A DNA stretch of 43,110 nucleotides from Sphingomonadales bacterium (GCA_025351405.1 JANXVZ010000017.1:1-43110), one strand, 5' to 3'. Positions 28,756-37,518 are shown, numbered from the stretch's first letter. The notes: generated by a model not told the origin, from the letters alone. Numbers and translations: made by a program.

Positions 28756-29493
28756 TCAGAAGTTCGCGACCAGCCCCTTGTCCGTCCCGCATCGCTGGTC
28801 CCAGAAACGGAAATACAGGCCATAGTTGCAGGTATAATATTTGTGGTGTGCCTCGTGGTGCGAGGCGCTGATGAAGTGGCGCCCGAACCAGCCGCGGACC
28901 CAGCGTTGCGGGAACATTTCCCAACCCATGTGGTTGGTGACCCCCATCACCGTGGCGATGGTCAACACCAGCGCCAATGCGCCGAAATGGATGGGGATGA
29001 AAAAGGCAAGCGCCGGAATGAGCAGCGCGCCGGACAGTGCCTCCCATGGGTGAAAGCTCATCGCCGCCCAGGCCGTGGGCGGCCTGGAGGCATGGTGGAC
29101 GGCGTGGACGCGGGCGAAAAGCCTTGGCGCGTGCATCCAGCGATGGGTCCAGTAGAACCAGGTATCGTGCAGGAACAGGTACAGCGCGACGCTCAGCGGC
29201 CACCAGATTGCCGCAGCGACGGTATCGACGTGCCATTGGATGACGGTAAAGCCATACAGCCGCCACAGCTCGAGCACGACGCCCGCCGGCAGCGCATAAA
29301 TCAACGCCGATAGCAGCGACCACCGGATCTCCGCGCGGATCTGGCGCCGGCGGCGCACCGGATCGGCGGGACCGGCGGTGATGCCGCGCCGCGCCGTCCA
29401 CCAGGCAAAGCCACCCGATGCCAGCAGGTAGCGCACCACGACGATGGCCATGGTGCCGGCAGTTCCGGTGATGAGGGGCAGGTAGCTGATCAC
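28756..29493 (-). CDS. Sterol desaturase / fatty acid hydroxylase family protein
   Basis: The 245-residue integral membrane protein carries the di-iron histidine boxes of this superfamily: HDTWFYWTHRWMH at 109-121, HAVHH at 130-134, H149 and H188, and HHEAHH at 212-217. Hydrophobic helices lie around 7-30, 60-80, 95-112 and 155-190. Bacterial members hydroxylate or desaturate lipids such as carotenoids, hopanoids or fatty acids using O2. The real substrate cannot be told from sequence. Confidence 0.9.
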   Translation of the reverse strand: MISYLPLITGTAGTMAIVVVRYLLASGGFAWWTARRGITAGPADPVRRRRQIRAEIRWSLLSALIYALPAGVVLELWRLYGFTVIQWHVDTVAAAIWWPLSVALYLFLHDTWFYWTHRWMHAPRLFARVHAVHHASRPPTAWAAMSFHPWEALSGALLIPALAFFIPIHFGALALVLTIATVMGVTNHMGWEMFPQRWVRGWFGRHFISASHHEAHHKYYTCNYGLYFRFWDQRCGTDKGLVANF

Positions 29494-29585
29494 CGGCTTT
29501 CAATGCGCAGGGTCGACGCGGTGTTCAAGGGCCGGCGCGTCACGGCGATATTGTGACGCGCCTGATTCCCCACTTATTTGACCGC

Positions 29586-31679
29586 CTATTTCACCCTCGC
29601 ATCGAACCACGCCAGCCAGCGCTGCGCCCGGTCGGTGAGGAAGCTCGGCCGCTTCATGCCGTGGAATTCGCCGGGGTAGATCACCAGCTGGGTCGGCACG
29701 TTGCGGCTGCGCAGCGCCTGGTACATCTGCTCGCTGTTCTGCAGCGGCACGTTGAAATCCTTGTCACCGACCATGAACAGCGTCGGCGTGACGATGCGGT
29801 CGTTGTGATAGAAGGGGTAGCTGACCTTGATGTAAGCCTCAGGGTGTTGCCACGGCGTACCAAGTTCGGTCTCGTAATCGTTGGTGTACTGGTCGGTGCC
29901 ATAACCGGCGAGGGCGTTGCCGATACTGGCACCGCTGACCGCCGCCTTGAAGCGGGTGTCGCTGGCGATGACATAGTTGGTCAGCATCCCGCCGTAGCTC
30001 CAGCCGACGACGCCGAGGTGCGCCGGATCGGCAAGTTTGCGGGCGACGGCGTCATCGACGGCGGCGAGCGCGTCGGCCACGTCGACACTGCCCCATGCGG
30101 CATAGATCGCCTTGCCATAGTCCTGGCCCCGCCCGGTGCTGCCGCGCGGGTTGGAGCTGATGACGGTATAGCCATGGCCGGCGAGCAGTTGCCACTGCAG
30201 GTCGAAATCCGCATCGAATTGCGCCTGTGGGCCGCCATGGTTGAACAGGATCGCGGCGGTCGGCCCGCTGGCACCGGCGGGGCGGGTGATGAAGCCATGG
30301 ACTTCGGTGCCGTCGGCGCTGCGGAAGCTGGTCGCGGTGACGGGGTTGACCGTCACCGTTTTCAGCCACGCGTCGTTGGCGTGGCTCAGCTGTCGCAGGC
30401 CGGTGCCCTCGACGGCGAAAATCTCACCGGGAGCGGCGGGGCTTGCCATGATGACCGCGAGGCGACCCTTTGGCCCGGCAACAGGGCTGTTGAAAACGCG
30501 AAAACCGCCAATGCGGGGACGCACCGCGCCGCCCGATGCGACGACACTGGCCATGCGGACCGCGCCGTCATCCTCGACGAGAAAGCTGAGGCTGCGGCCA
30601 TCGGCGGACCACATCGGGTCACGCACATTGCGATCGAGACCGGCGGTGACCAGCCGCGCGGCGCCGCCGCTGGCCGGGATGACGGCGAGGTGGCGGGTGC
30701 CATAGGCGATCAGCGCGACCGGGCCGCTCTGGACATAGGCGATGCTGCGGCCATCGGGGCTCCACGCCGGATAGCTGCCGAGTTCGATGCTGTTGTCGGC
30801 GCCTTCATAGGTGGTGAGGCGAACCGGTTCGGCGGGCTTTGCTGCCACATCGATGCGATAAAGGTTGCTGTCGTAACCACGATCCGGGTCGGGCCCGCGC
30901 GTGGAGGTGAAGGCGATGCTGGTGCCGTCGGGGCTCCAGGCGGGCAGGCCTTCATCGAAATCGCCGGTGGTCAGGCGGCGCGCCGTGGCCGTTGCGACAT
31001 CGTACAACCACAGCCGGTTGCGCTGCTTGCCGAGATAGCCGTCGATATCCTGCTTGAAGTGGAAGCGGTCGATAACGATCGGGTGGGGTTTCTTTTCGGT
31101 ATCGGACCCGGCTGCAGCGGTGGGGATTGTCGTGGCGGTGGGGCCGGTGTCGGCACTTCCGGGCTGGGCCGGGGCGGCAGTGGCGGCGCTGGCGGCGGCG
31201 TTGGCCTTTTCGTCGGGTTGCGGATCGGCGACAACGAGCACGATCGACCTTGCATCGGGGCTCCAGGCGAAATCGGCAACCGAGCCCTTGATGCCGGGCA
31301 GGCGGCGCGCCTCGCCACCGGCACGATCGAGCAGCCACAACTGGTCATCGTCATGGGCGTCGCCGCGCCCGGAAATGAACGCCAGCGAATTGCCGTCGGG
31401 GCTGAAATGCGGCGTCGTCTCGCTTTCCCGGGGGCGGCTGGTGAGCTGGACGCTGCGCTTGCCGTCCCATCTGGTCATCCAGACATGGGTGATGCTCTTG
31501 TCGGCAGCGGGGTCGGTGGCACGAACCGTATAGGCCACCCAGTCACCGGCCGGCGCAATGTCGGGGCTGGCGACATCCTGCACCCGGGCGATGTCATCGG
31601 GTGTGATGGCGTGTGTCGCGGCGGCGAGATGCGCGCCTGTCAACAACAGTGCGGCGGTGGTGGAAAGCTTCAAGATCAT
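29586..31679 (-). CDS. Exported S9 family (prolyl oligopeptidase-type) peptidase
   Basis: The 697-residue product has a signal peptide (MILKLSTTAALLLTGAHLAAA) and an N-terminal beta-propeller of repeated WD40/TolB-like blades. Repeats such as SPDGNSLAFISGR, WSPDGTSIAFTSTR and WSADGRSLSFLVEDDG run through about 30-400. The C-terminal alpha/beta hydrolase has catalytic Ser561 in GWSYGG, Asp in VGDKDFNV and His in GEFHGM. It should cleave short peptides in the periplasm. The ATG at 31679 overlaps the stop of the TPR-sulfotransferase gene (ATGA), so the two are coupled. With the divergent TonB-dependent receptor they may form a peptide-uptake and processing locus. An isopeptidase role, as in lasso-peptide clusters, is possible but no precursor gene is seen. 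Confidence 0.92.
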   Translation of the reverse strand: MILKLSTTAALLLTGAHLAAATHAITPDDIARVQDVASPDIAPAGDWVAYTVRATDPAADKSITHVWMTRWDGKRSVQLTSRPRESETTPHFSPDGNSLAFISGRGDAHDDDQLWLLDRAGGEARRLPGIKGSVADFAWSPDARSIVLVVADPQPDEKANAAASAATAAPAQPGSADTGPTATTIPTAAAGSDTEKKPHPIVIDRFHFKQDIDGYLGKQRNRLWLYDVATATARRLTTGDFDEGLPAWSPDGTSIAFTSTRGPDPDRGYDSNLYRIDVAAKPAEPVRLTTYEGADNSIELGSYPAWSPDGRSIAYVQSGPVALIAYGTRHLAVIPASGGAARLVTAGLDRNVRDPMWSADGRSLSFLVEDDGAVRMASVVASGGAVRPRIGGFRVFNSPVAGPKGRLAVIMASPAAPGEIFAVEGTGLRQLSHANDAWLKTVTVNPVTATSFRSADGTEVHGFITRPAGASGPTAAILFNHGGPQAQFDADFDLQWQLLAGHGYTVISSNPRGSTGRGQDYGKAIYAAWGSVDVADALAAVDDAVARKLADPAHLGVVGWSYGGMLTNYVIASDTRFKAAVSGASIGNALAGYGTDQYTNDYETELGTPWQHPEAYIKVSYPFYHNDRIVTPTLFMVGDKDFNVPLQNSEQMYQALRSRNVPTQLVIYPGEFHGMKRPSFLTDRAQRWLAWFDARVK

Positions 31680-33298
31680 CCTGGTCCCCTGTCCGGCGAA
31701 TCGACACAAATGGTGGTCGCATTGCCCTCGGCGTCGATAAGCCCTGCGGCGTGCAGTATGTCGATTGCCGGTCCCATATGCGCGACAAATCGCCGCCAGA
31801 TACCAACCGAATGGCCGTGCAATGGCGCCCGCACCTGTACCGCCGACGCGGTCGACACCGGCGCCGCGTTCTCGTGGAAGGCGAGGCAGCGCGGGTCCCA
31901 ATCGAGCCCGCAGAACGCCAGCAGCCGGCGGGTTTCGCCTTCCTGGTCGGCGACCAGCGCTTCATAGGCAAGTTCGCAATAGCGGTCGGCGGGCAGGACT
32001 GCGCGCCAGTGGCCGGCGAGCCTTTCGAAGGCGACGATCCAGCGGGCGATATGCTCCAGCCTATAGGCATGATCGTAATAGCCCGCGGTCGTGGCGAACA
32101 ACTGCCGGTAGTTGGCGAGCGCGGTATCGAGCGGGTGGCGACGCAGCCGGATGATGCGCGCCGCAGGCAGGCTGCGGTGAATCAGCCCGGAATAGAGGCT
32201 GTTGAGCGGCATCTTGTCGAGCGTTCTGAGTGATGTAGCAGGCAGTTGCGCGAGATAGTCGAATCCCAGCGCCGCCATCGGCAGGTCGCGCGCCGCAGCC
32301 AGCGTCGCAACATCGAGGACGCGGTTGCTGCGCGTGCCGGAAGCGCGCTTGACCGCCAGCGAGAAGGCCGGGCTCTCGCCGATCGACACCACCGCCGGAT
32401 GGCTCGAAATGATGCGGTCGACCAAGGTCGTGCCGGTGCGCGGCAGGCCGGTGACGAAAATCGGCGCCGCGTCCGTCGCAGCCGTTGCCGGCAAGTCGCT
32501 GGCAAGGCAGGTGTCCGCGGCGGCGGCATACAGCCTGTCGGTAGCATCGGGGTCGTGCGCCACCGCGGCGGCCTTTGCGGCCTTGCCCTTCGCCAGCCAC
32601 TGCATCGCAACATCCGGATCGCCAAGGTCCTCGGCGGTTTTTGCCAGCGCATGGCCAAGCCGCAGCGCCGTGTCGGGGTCGTTGCCGCGCCGTTCCCACA
32701 GCGCGCGCAGGGCCGGGCCGGGGTCGTTCTCCGCCGTCTGGCGGCGCAGTTGCACCCGCGCCACCCACGCCCGGTCATCGCCGGGATCGCAGGCGATGGC
32801 CCGGGCAAAGGCGGCTTCGGCGCCGTCGAAATCACCGAGAAATTGCAAGGTGTTGGCAAGGTTGCGCCAGCTTGGGCCATGTCGGGGGGCGGCGGTCGTC
32901 GCCGCCTCGAAAGCGCGCCGCGCGTCATCATGGCGTTCAAGCCGGCCAAGCACGACACCGAGCCTGTCGAGCATCGCGGCATCGCGCGGCGGATCGGCGA
33001 AATCGTTGGCGAAGACGTTGGCGAGAGCGCGGTCGGCGGCGGCGCCGGCCTCCACCTGCCGGCTGAGCATCAGCAGCGTGCGGGCGCTGTCGATGTCGGC
33101 ACCGGCGCGGCCGAACAGCTCGGCCGCCCTGGCGATGTTGCCATGGGCCTCTGCGATCGTTGCGAGTCCGGCAAAGGCCGCGGCGTCGTTCGCATCGTGC
33201 TGCAGCCGGTCGATGCACAGCGCATGCGCCGCGGCCCAGTCGCAACGGGCCAGGGCCGTCGCCAGCGGATTGGTATCGGGGCCGTTGCGAATTTGCAT
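31676..33298 (-). CDS. TPR-sulfotransferase fusion protein
   Basis: The 540-residue product joins an N-terminal TPR region (about 1-260; repeats such as AAAFAGLATIAEAHGNIARA, DARRAFEAATTAAPRHGPSW and AFARAIACDPGDDRAW) to a C-terminal sulfotransferase domain. The domain has the PAPS 5'-phosphosulfate loop FVTGLPRTGTTLVDRIISSHP near 280-300, and the 3'-phosphate motif RIIRLRRHPLDTALANYRQ follows. Family members move sulfate from PAPS to a hydroxyl or Tyr acceptor; this TPR fusion type is abundant in Sphingomonadales and Caulobacterales beside TonB-dependent receptors, and its substrate is unknown. I prefer the ATG at 33298; an upstream TTG/ATG extension is not conserved-looking. It is the first gene of a two-gene unit with the S9 peptidase. 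Confidence 0.87.
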   Translation of the reverse strand: MQIRNGPDTNPLATALARCDWAAAHALCIDRLQHDANDAAAFAGLATIAEAHGNIARAAELFGRAGADIDSARTLLMLSRQVEAGAAADRALANVFANDFADPPRDAAMLDRLGVVLGRLERHDDARRAFEAATTAAPRHGPSWRNLANTLQFLGDFDGAEAAFARAIACDPGDDRAWVARVQLRRQTAENDPGPALRALWERRGNDPDTALRLGHALAKTAEDLGDPDVAMQWLAKGKAAKAAAVAHDPDATDRLYAAAADTCLASDLPATAATDAAPIFVTGLPRTGTTLVDRIISSHPAVVSIGESPAFSLAVKRASGTRSNRVLDVATLAAARDLPMAALGFDYLAQLPATSLRTLDKMPLNSLYSGLIHRSLPAARIIRLRRHPLDTALANYRQLFATTAGYYDHAYRLEHIARWIVAFERLAGHWRAVLPADRYCELAYEALVADQEGETRRLLAFCGLDWDPRCLAFHENAAPVSTASAVQVRAPLHGHSVGIWRRFVAHMGPAIDILHAAGLIDAEGNATTICVDSPDRGPG

Positions 33299-33326
33299 CA
33301 CCCCGCCAACAACACCGTTACCCGGC

Positions 33327-33369
33327 TTGACGTCAATCTGGTTGCAACGCAGCATTTTGCGACTGCAAC
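33327..33369. promoter_or_regulatory. Divergent promoter region with palindromes
   Basis: In the 91 bp between the two divergent starts there is a perfect TTGACGTCAA palindrome (33327-33336) and GTTGCAAC (33341-33348). Outer arms GTTGCA (33341-33346) and TGCAAC (33364-33369) also pair across 17 bp. TTGACG can serve as a -35 for the TonB receptor, although the matching -10 (CAGCAT) is weak. These look like operator sites but no known regulator motif is identified. Confidence 0.4.
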
Positions 33370-33389
33370 TGAATCAAGGGGTCGTGGCG

Positions 33390-35858
33390 ATGCGTATGCG
33401 GGGTGCGGGAACTGTGCGAGGCGTGCTGCTGGCGGGAATTGCCGCAAGTGCGCTGCTGCCAATGCCGGCAAATGCTGCTGCTGCGACCGCCGCCGCCGCC
33501 GATGCAGCCGTCGATGATGGCGAGCTCGTGGTGACCGCGACGCGGCGCAGCTCCACCGTGCAGGACGCGCCGATCAACATCGCCGCGGTCGGTGCCGAGC
33601 AGATCGAGAAGCAGGGCCTCGCCAACCTGCGCGAACTCAGCCGCACGGTCCCCGGTGTCTATATCGCCGACAATGGTGCGCGCAGTGGTGCGCCGATCGT
33701 GTTTCGCGGGCTCAATGCCAATCCGCTTGGTGCCGGCGATGGCAACAACGATGGCGGCGGAACGGTCGCGACCTATGTCGGCGAGATACCGCTTTATGTC
33801 GATCTCCACCTCAACGATGTCGAGCGGGTCGAATTTCTCGCCGGGCCACAGGGTACGCTGTATGGCGCCGGTACGCTGGGTGGTGCCATCCGCTACATCC
33901 CCAGGCGCCCCGAACAGGGCGCCACCACTGCGGATGTGCGCGGCGACGCCTATCTGACCAACCACGGATCTTTGCCGAGCACCAATTTCGGGCTGACGGT
34001 CAATTTCCCCATCACGCCGACGCTGGCCTTCCGCGCCTCGGTCGATCGCCTCGATGACCAGGGCTTCATCGACCAGCCCTATGTCGTCAACCAGATCGGC
34101 GTTTCGAACCCCGACCCTGATTTCACCAACCCAGCCGATGTTGCCGCCAACACGCACCGGGTAAAGGACGTCAACACCGATCGCACCACCTCGGGCCGCG
34201 CCGCGCTGCGCTGGCAACCGACGCCGACGCTCGATGCCAACCTCACCTATTATTACCAGCGCGAGAACACCGATGGCCGGCAGGCATCGAGCCAGGTGGT
34301 CAGCGACTTCCCGGTCGCGGTCGGCCAGTACGAAAACCTCAAGCGCGTTCTCGAACCCAATGTCCGCACCAACCAGCTGCTGGCGCTGGAAGTCACGGCG
34401 GACCTCGGCTTTGCCGAATTGACCTCGGCGACTGGCCGCTCGTGGTTCAAGGACGATGGCAACCGCGACCAGACCGACCTGCTGATCGGCCTCGAATATG
34501 GCTATGAAAGCTTTCCCAGCTTTACCGCCTTCACCCGCGAGCAGGACGAGGAACGGACATTCACGCAGGAAGTGCGTCTGGTGTCCAAGTTCAAGGGACC
34601 GTTCAGCTTTATTGTCGGCGGATTTTACAACAAGCGCGACAGCAACGGCTATTCCAAGGAATTCACGCCGGGCTACAGCGAATATCTGGTGGCGTCGGAC
34701 CCCGAGAATTATGTCCAGACCCGTCCCGACAACCTGGAATATTATTCGGTCGGACGCAGCAAGTTGACCGAATTGGCAGGCTATGGCGAAGCAAGCTATG
34801 AATTGTTCAGCGGCTTTCAGTTGACGGCAGGCGGTCGCTATTATCACTACAAGCTGGAGACCCAGAACGCCACGGACTTGCCGCTGTTCGATACGGTAAC
34901 GGGCGGGCGCGGGCCGAACGACATCACCCTCGACTTCGTGCCCGGCGGCCAAAGCGATTCGGGTTTCCTATACAAATTCAACGGCAGCTACAAGGTGTCG
35001 CCCGATGCGCTGCTGTATGCGACCGTGTCGCAGGGCTATCGCATCGGCAATTCCAACGGTGTCGTGCCGTGTGGCACCACCGGCCAGCAGCAGAATGTCT
35101 GCGGCCAGCCCAACGAACTCGCCTATCGGCCGGACAAGACCAAGAACTATGAAGTCGGCATCAAGACGCAGTGGTTCGACCGGCGCCTCACCTTCAACCT
35201 ATCGGCCTATTATGTGAAATGGTCGGACCCGCAGGTGGCGTCGGCAACCAAGATCGGGCTGTCGCCGATCACCGTCAACGGATCGGGTGCGCGGACCCAG
35301 GGGCTTGAAGTGCTGCTCGCCGCCAAGCCGACCGACCGGCTGACCTTGCGCGCCACCTATGCCTATACCGACCCCAAGTTGACGGCGCTGTCGCCGGCGC
35401 TGGTGCCGACCATAAACCCACCGGGTTTCCAGCAGACGGTAACCTATCTGGATGGCCAGGAGGGGGACCGGCTGCCCGGCTCCCCGAAGCATTCCGGCAC
35501 GTTGTTCGCTGAATACAGCATCCCGCTGAAGAGCGGCCTCAACCTCGATCTCGACTATAATTTCCGGGCGCAAACCAACGTCTTCACGACCACCGGCGCG
35601 CGGGGCAGCAGCTACACCTTGCCCGGCTACACGCGCAGCGACATCGCCGCCCGGCTATCGAGCGACGCCTGGTCGGTGACGCTGTACTGCAACAACCTGT
35701 TCAACAAGTTCGCCCAGTCAGGCGTCGGCGGCAACCCGAATTACAACCAGGTCGTCACCGATGCCGATGGAGGGGTGCACTATGTGCGGACCTTCTACAC
35801 CTATGTCCTGCCACCGCGGCAGGTCGGGCTGCGCTTTACCTACAACTTCGGCAAATAG
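33390..35858 (+). CDS. TonB-dependent receptor
   Basis: The 822-residue outer-membrane receptor has a signal peptide (MRMRGAGTVRGVLLAGIAAS, then ALLPMPANA) and a TonB-box-like ELVVTATRR. A plug domain follows (about 60-180: IAAVGAEQIEKQGLANLREL, VERVEFLAGPQGTLYGAGTLGGAIRYI). The barrel has repeated aromatic-rich strands, and the protein ends in QVGLRFTYNFGK. It imports a scarce ligand using proton-motive force via TonB; the ligand (peptide, siderophore, glycan) is not given by sequence. A GTG at 33384 is an alternative start; AAGGGG lies upstream. It is divergent from the TPR-sulfotransferase and S9 peptidase genes. Its end overlaps the convergent ferredoxin-like gene by 19 bp. Confidence 0.93.
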   Translation: MRMRGAGTVRGVLLAGIAASALLPMPANAAAATAAAADAAVDDGELVVTATRRSSTVQDAPINIAAVGAEQIEKQGLANLRELSRTVPGVYIADNGARSGAPIVFRGLNANPLGAGDGNNDGGGTVATYVGEIPLYVDLHLNDVERVEFLAGPQGTLYGAGTLGGAIRYIPRRPEQGATTADVRGDAYLTNHGSLPSTNFGLTVNFPITPTLAFRASVDRLDDQGFIDQPYVVNQIGVSNPDPDFTNPADVAANTHRVKDVNTDRTTSGRAALRWQPTPTLDANLTYYYQRENTDGRQASSQVVSDFPVAVGQYENLKRVLEPNVRTNQLLALEVTADLGFAELTSATGRSWFKDDGNRDQTDLLIGLEYGYESFPSFTAFTREQDEERTFTQEVRLVSKFKGPFSFIVGGFYNKRDSNGYSKEFTPGYSEYLVASDPENYVQTRPDNLEYYSVGRSKLTELAGYGEASYELFSGFQLTAGGRYYHYKLETQNATDLPLFDTVTGGRGPNDITLDFVPGGQSDSGFLYKFNGSYKVSPDALLYATVSQGYRIGNSNGVVPCGTTGQQQNVCGQPNELAYRPDKTKNYEVGIKTQWFDRRLTFNLSAYYVKWSDPQVASATKIGLSPITVNGSGARTQGLEVLLAAKPTDRLTLRATYAYTDPKLTALSPALVPTINPPGFQQTVTYLDGQEGDRLPGSPKHSGTLFAEYSIPLKSGLNLDLDYNFRAQTNVFTTTGARGSSYTLPGYTRSDIAARLSSDAWSVTLYCNNLFNKFAQSGVGGNPNYNQVVTDADGGVHYVRTFYTYVLPPRQVGLRFTYNFGK

Positions 35859-36187
35859 GCGGCGAACCCCAGCGTTGTTGCCACCATCATGGCATCGGCG
35901 CCGGCGGGAATAATGTCGATTTCGCCGGGGCGGGCGCTGCTGGTCAGCGCCACGGCGCCCTTGGGGCAGATATCGAGGCATCGGGTCTCGACGATGCGCA
36001 GCCGCGCTCGCTTGCCGCGCGCATCAGGCAGGACGCGGCGCAACGCCTTGGCGAGGGATTTGTCGCCATCGCCGCCGAACCCGCCGCCAAGCTTGCGGCC
36101 GCACTTGCCGCAGATGGCGACGAGCACTTCGGCCGGCGTGTCGATCGCGCGGATCCCGCCGGCGAGGCGGCGCTGGGGCATGGCCAT
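35840..36187 (-). CDS. Thioredoxin-like [2Fe-2S] protein
   Basis: The 115-residue product has the cysteine spacing of thioredoxin-fold [2Fe-2S] ferredoxins, with Cys26 and Cys29 in ICGKCGRKLGGGFG and Cys70 and Cys74 in TRCLDICPKGAV. The KSLAKALRR helix lies between. Such proteins are common single-gene electron carriers of unknown partner in sphingomonads. A second start (ATG at 36181) is possible. The gene is 53 bp downstream of dps on the same strand and may be transcribed with it, fitting a link between iron storage and an iron-sulfur protein. Its end overlaps the convergent TonB receptor gene. Confidence 0.8.
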   Translation of the reverse strand: MAMPQRRLAGGIRAIDTPAEVLVAICGKCGRKLGGGFGGDGDKSLAKALRRVLPDARGKRARLRIVETRCLDICPKGAVALTSSARPGEIDIIPAGADAMMVATTLGFAAYLPKL

Positions 36188-36240
36188 CGTGTCAGCCCGC
36201 CGCGCCGGAGCTTGCGCCGCCGGCGCCGACGGGCAACACC

Positions 36241-36837
36241 TTATTTGTCCGGACGGACGAGGGTGGTCTCGGCCAGGTGCTCCGCGATGAACCACACTTG
36301 CGGCTCGTTGGCGCGAATGACGTTGCTGACCAGCAGGTCGTTGGTGCCGTCATCACCGGCTTCATCGGCGGCGTCGGCGCCTTCATGGGCCTGGCGCAGG
36401 ATGATTTCATGCGCTTCAAGCAGGCGGGCAAGCTGGCTCGGCACGTCCTCGCGGCCCTTGGGCGGGCGCGGGATGCGGGTCATCTCGGCGACATCGGGCG
36501 CCATGGCTATGCTGATACCACCCAGCGCCATGATGCGTTCCGCAATCATGTCGACGATGGCAGCCTGCTCCTCGTAATGCTTGTCGAGCAGAAGATGCAG
36601 TTGATAGAAGGTGGCGCCCGACATCTGCCAATGATGCTTCTTGTAGAGGTCGCGCAACGTCATCGTATCGGCGAGAATCTGGTTCAACGTCGCAACGCTT
36701 TGCGAGCGGGCATTGGCCTCCAGCGCGATCGGCAGGTTGCGCAGCGTGCCATAGGCCTGGATTTCGCGGTAATCGACCTTGTACTGCGGCTGGGCAGCAT
36801 CGTTGCTGCTGTTCGAACTCGAAGCCTTGCGGGCCAT
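36241..36837 (-). CDS. dps: Dps family DNA-protection / iron-storage protein
   Basis: The 198-residue product is a ferritin-like Dps. It has His68/His69 in LYKKHHWQMSG and HLLLDKHYEEQ with His81, Asp85 and Glu89, which match the inter-subunit ferroxidase site. It oxidises Fe(II) with peroxide and can coat DNA in stress. The N-terminal tail (MARKASSSNSSNDAAQ) is basic and Ser-rich, useful for DNA binding. The C-terminus is somewhat longer than in E. coli Dps (167). Start 36837 has AGGGAGA at the better distance; the ATG at 36840 is adjacent. A near-perfect EcfG-type promoter stands upstream, so general-stress control is likely. Confidence 0.92.
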   Translation of the reverse strand: MARKASSSNSSNDAAQPQYKVDYREIQAYGTLRNLPIALEANARSQSVATLNQILADTMTLRDLYKKHHWQMSGATFYQLHLLLDKHYEEQAAIVDMIAERIMALGGISIAMAPDVAEMTRIPRPPKGREDVPSQLARLLEAHEIILRQAHEGADAADEAGDDGTNDLLVSNVIRANEPQVWFIAEHLAETTLVRPDK

Positions 36838-36883
36838 CATGCGTCTCCCTTGGAGGTGTGCGGAAAGATTTGGGTGCAGGTCG

Positions 36884-36908
36884 AACGCGCCCAACCCGGC
36901 GCCGTTCC
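36884..36908 (-). promoter_or_regulatory. EcfG-type general stress promoter of dps (GGAAC-N16-CGTT)
   Basis: On the minus strand GGAAC (36904-36908) and CGTT (36884-36887) are exactly 16 bp apart, the consensus of the alphaproteobacterial EcfG sigma factor. A start site near 36877 would leave a leader of about 40 nt before the dps ATG. Confidence 0.75.
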
Positions 36909-37041
36909 CCGACAATGATGCGGTTGCGTGACGAACGAGGGTCGACGGCTGTTTTGTCGCGGCGGCTGGCGAGTTTGGGCCACAGGCGCCGGCTGGTGCC
37001 GTGCCCGGCGCCGGAACGCCAGACCGGGAAAATGGGACCGT

Positions 37042-37117
37042 TGGTGGAGCAAGGGAGGATCGAACTCCCGACCTCAGCAGTGCGATTGCTGCGCTCTCCC
37101 ATCTGAGCTATTGCCCC
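37042..37117 (-). tRNA. tRNA-Ala (anticodon CGC)
   Basis: The 76-nt gene has acceptor stem GGGGCAA/TTGCTCC with the G3-U70 pair that marks alanine tRNAs. The discriminator is A and CCA is encoded. The anticodon loop ATCGCAC lies between CAGCA and TGCTG, giving CGC (reads GCG). Confidence 0.95.
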
Positions 37118-37137
37118 ACGCGCGACGGAAGACGGCC

Positions 37138-37166
37138 CCTATACGGGCGTCGGGGTGGCGATGCAA
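37138..37166 (-). promoter_or_regulatory. Promoter of tRNA-Ala
   Basis: TTGCAT and TATAGG on the minus strand have the ideal 17-bp spacing. The start site would be near 37131, about 14 bp before the tRNA. Confidence 0.6.
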
Positions 37167-37251
37167 TCTGCGAATATTTGCGGTGCCGGGCAGCGAAATC
37201 GCCGGCAAACCGGCCGGCCGGGGCGCTGCGGTTACCGGGCGCTTGCCGGCC

Positions 37252-37325
37252 TGGATGCCCCGCGAGGATTCGAACCTCGATAAACGGAGTCAGAGTCCGT
37301 TGTCTTACCGTTAGACGACAGGGCA
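37252..37325 (-). tRNA. tRNA-Gln (anticodon CTG)
   Basis: The 74-nt gene has acceptor stem TGCCCTG/CGGGGCA, discriminator T and encoded CCA. The anticodon loop CTCTGAC lies between ACGGA and TCCGT, giving CTG for the CAG codon. The T-arm reads GAGGTTCGAATCCTC. Confidence 0.94.
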
Positions 37326-37350
37326 ATGCCGGGCAGCGCCGAGAGCAGGC

Positions 37351-37379
37351 CGTTTAGAAACAAGGGCGCGCGAAGTCAA
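37351..37379 (-). promoter_or_regulatory. Promoter of tRNA-Gln
   Basis: TTGACT and TAAACG on the minus strand are 17 bp apart and lie about 26 bp upstream of the tRNA. The -35 is strong, the -10 moderate. Confidence 0.55.
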
Positions 37380-37518
37380 TTCGCATCGCGGCGGTCGAGG
37401 TCGATGATGCGGGGGACGATACCGGGCCATTTGCCAATTGCCGGCGCTGTCTCTAGCTTGGCGGGCAGGTTCCGGTGGTTCGATGCGAACGACCGGTGAA
37501 TGATGAAAGACTTTGACC

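Noticed and set aside
29553-31967. 804-codon plus-strand frame opposite the S9 peptidase gene
   Set aside because: No recognisable motif; the minus-strand frame has the full peptidase with signal and catalytic triad.
33333-34952. 539-codon minus-strand frame inside the TonB receptor gene
   Set aside because: It is an antisense shadow; the plus strand has clear plug and barrel motifs.
29586-35858. Lasso-peptide biosynthetic cluster
   Set aside because: S9 peptidase and TonB receptor fit the catabolic side, but no precursor peptide, B-type leader protease or asparagine-synthetase-like cyclase is seen.
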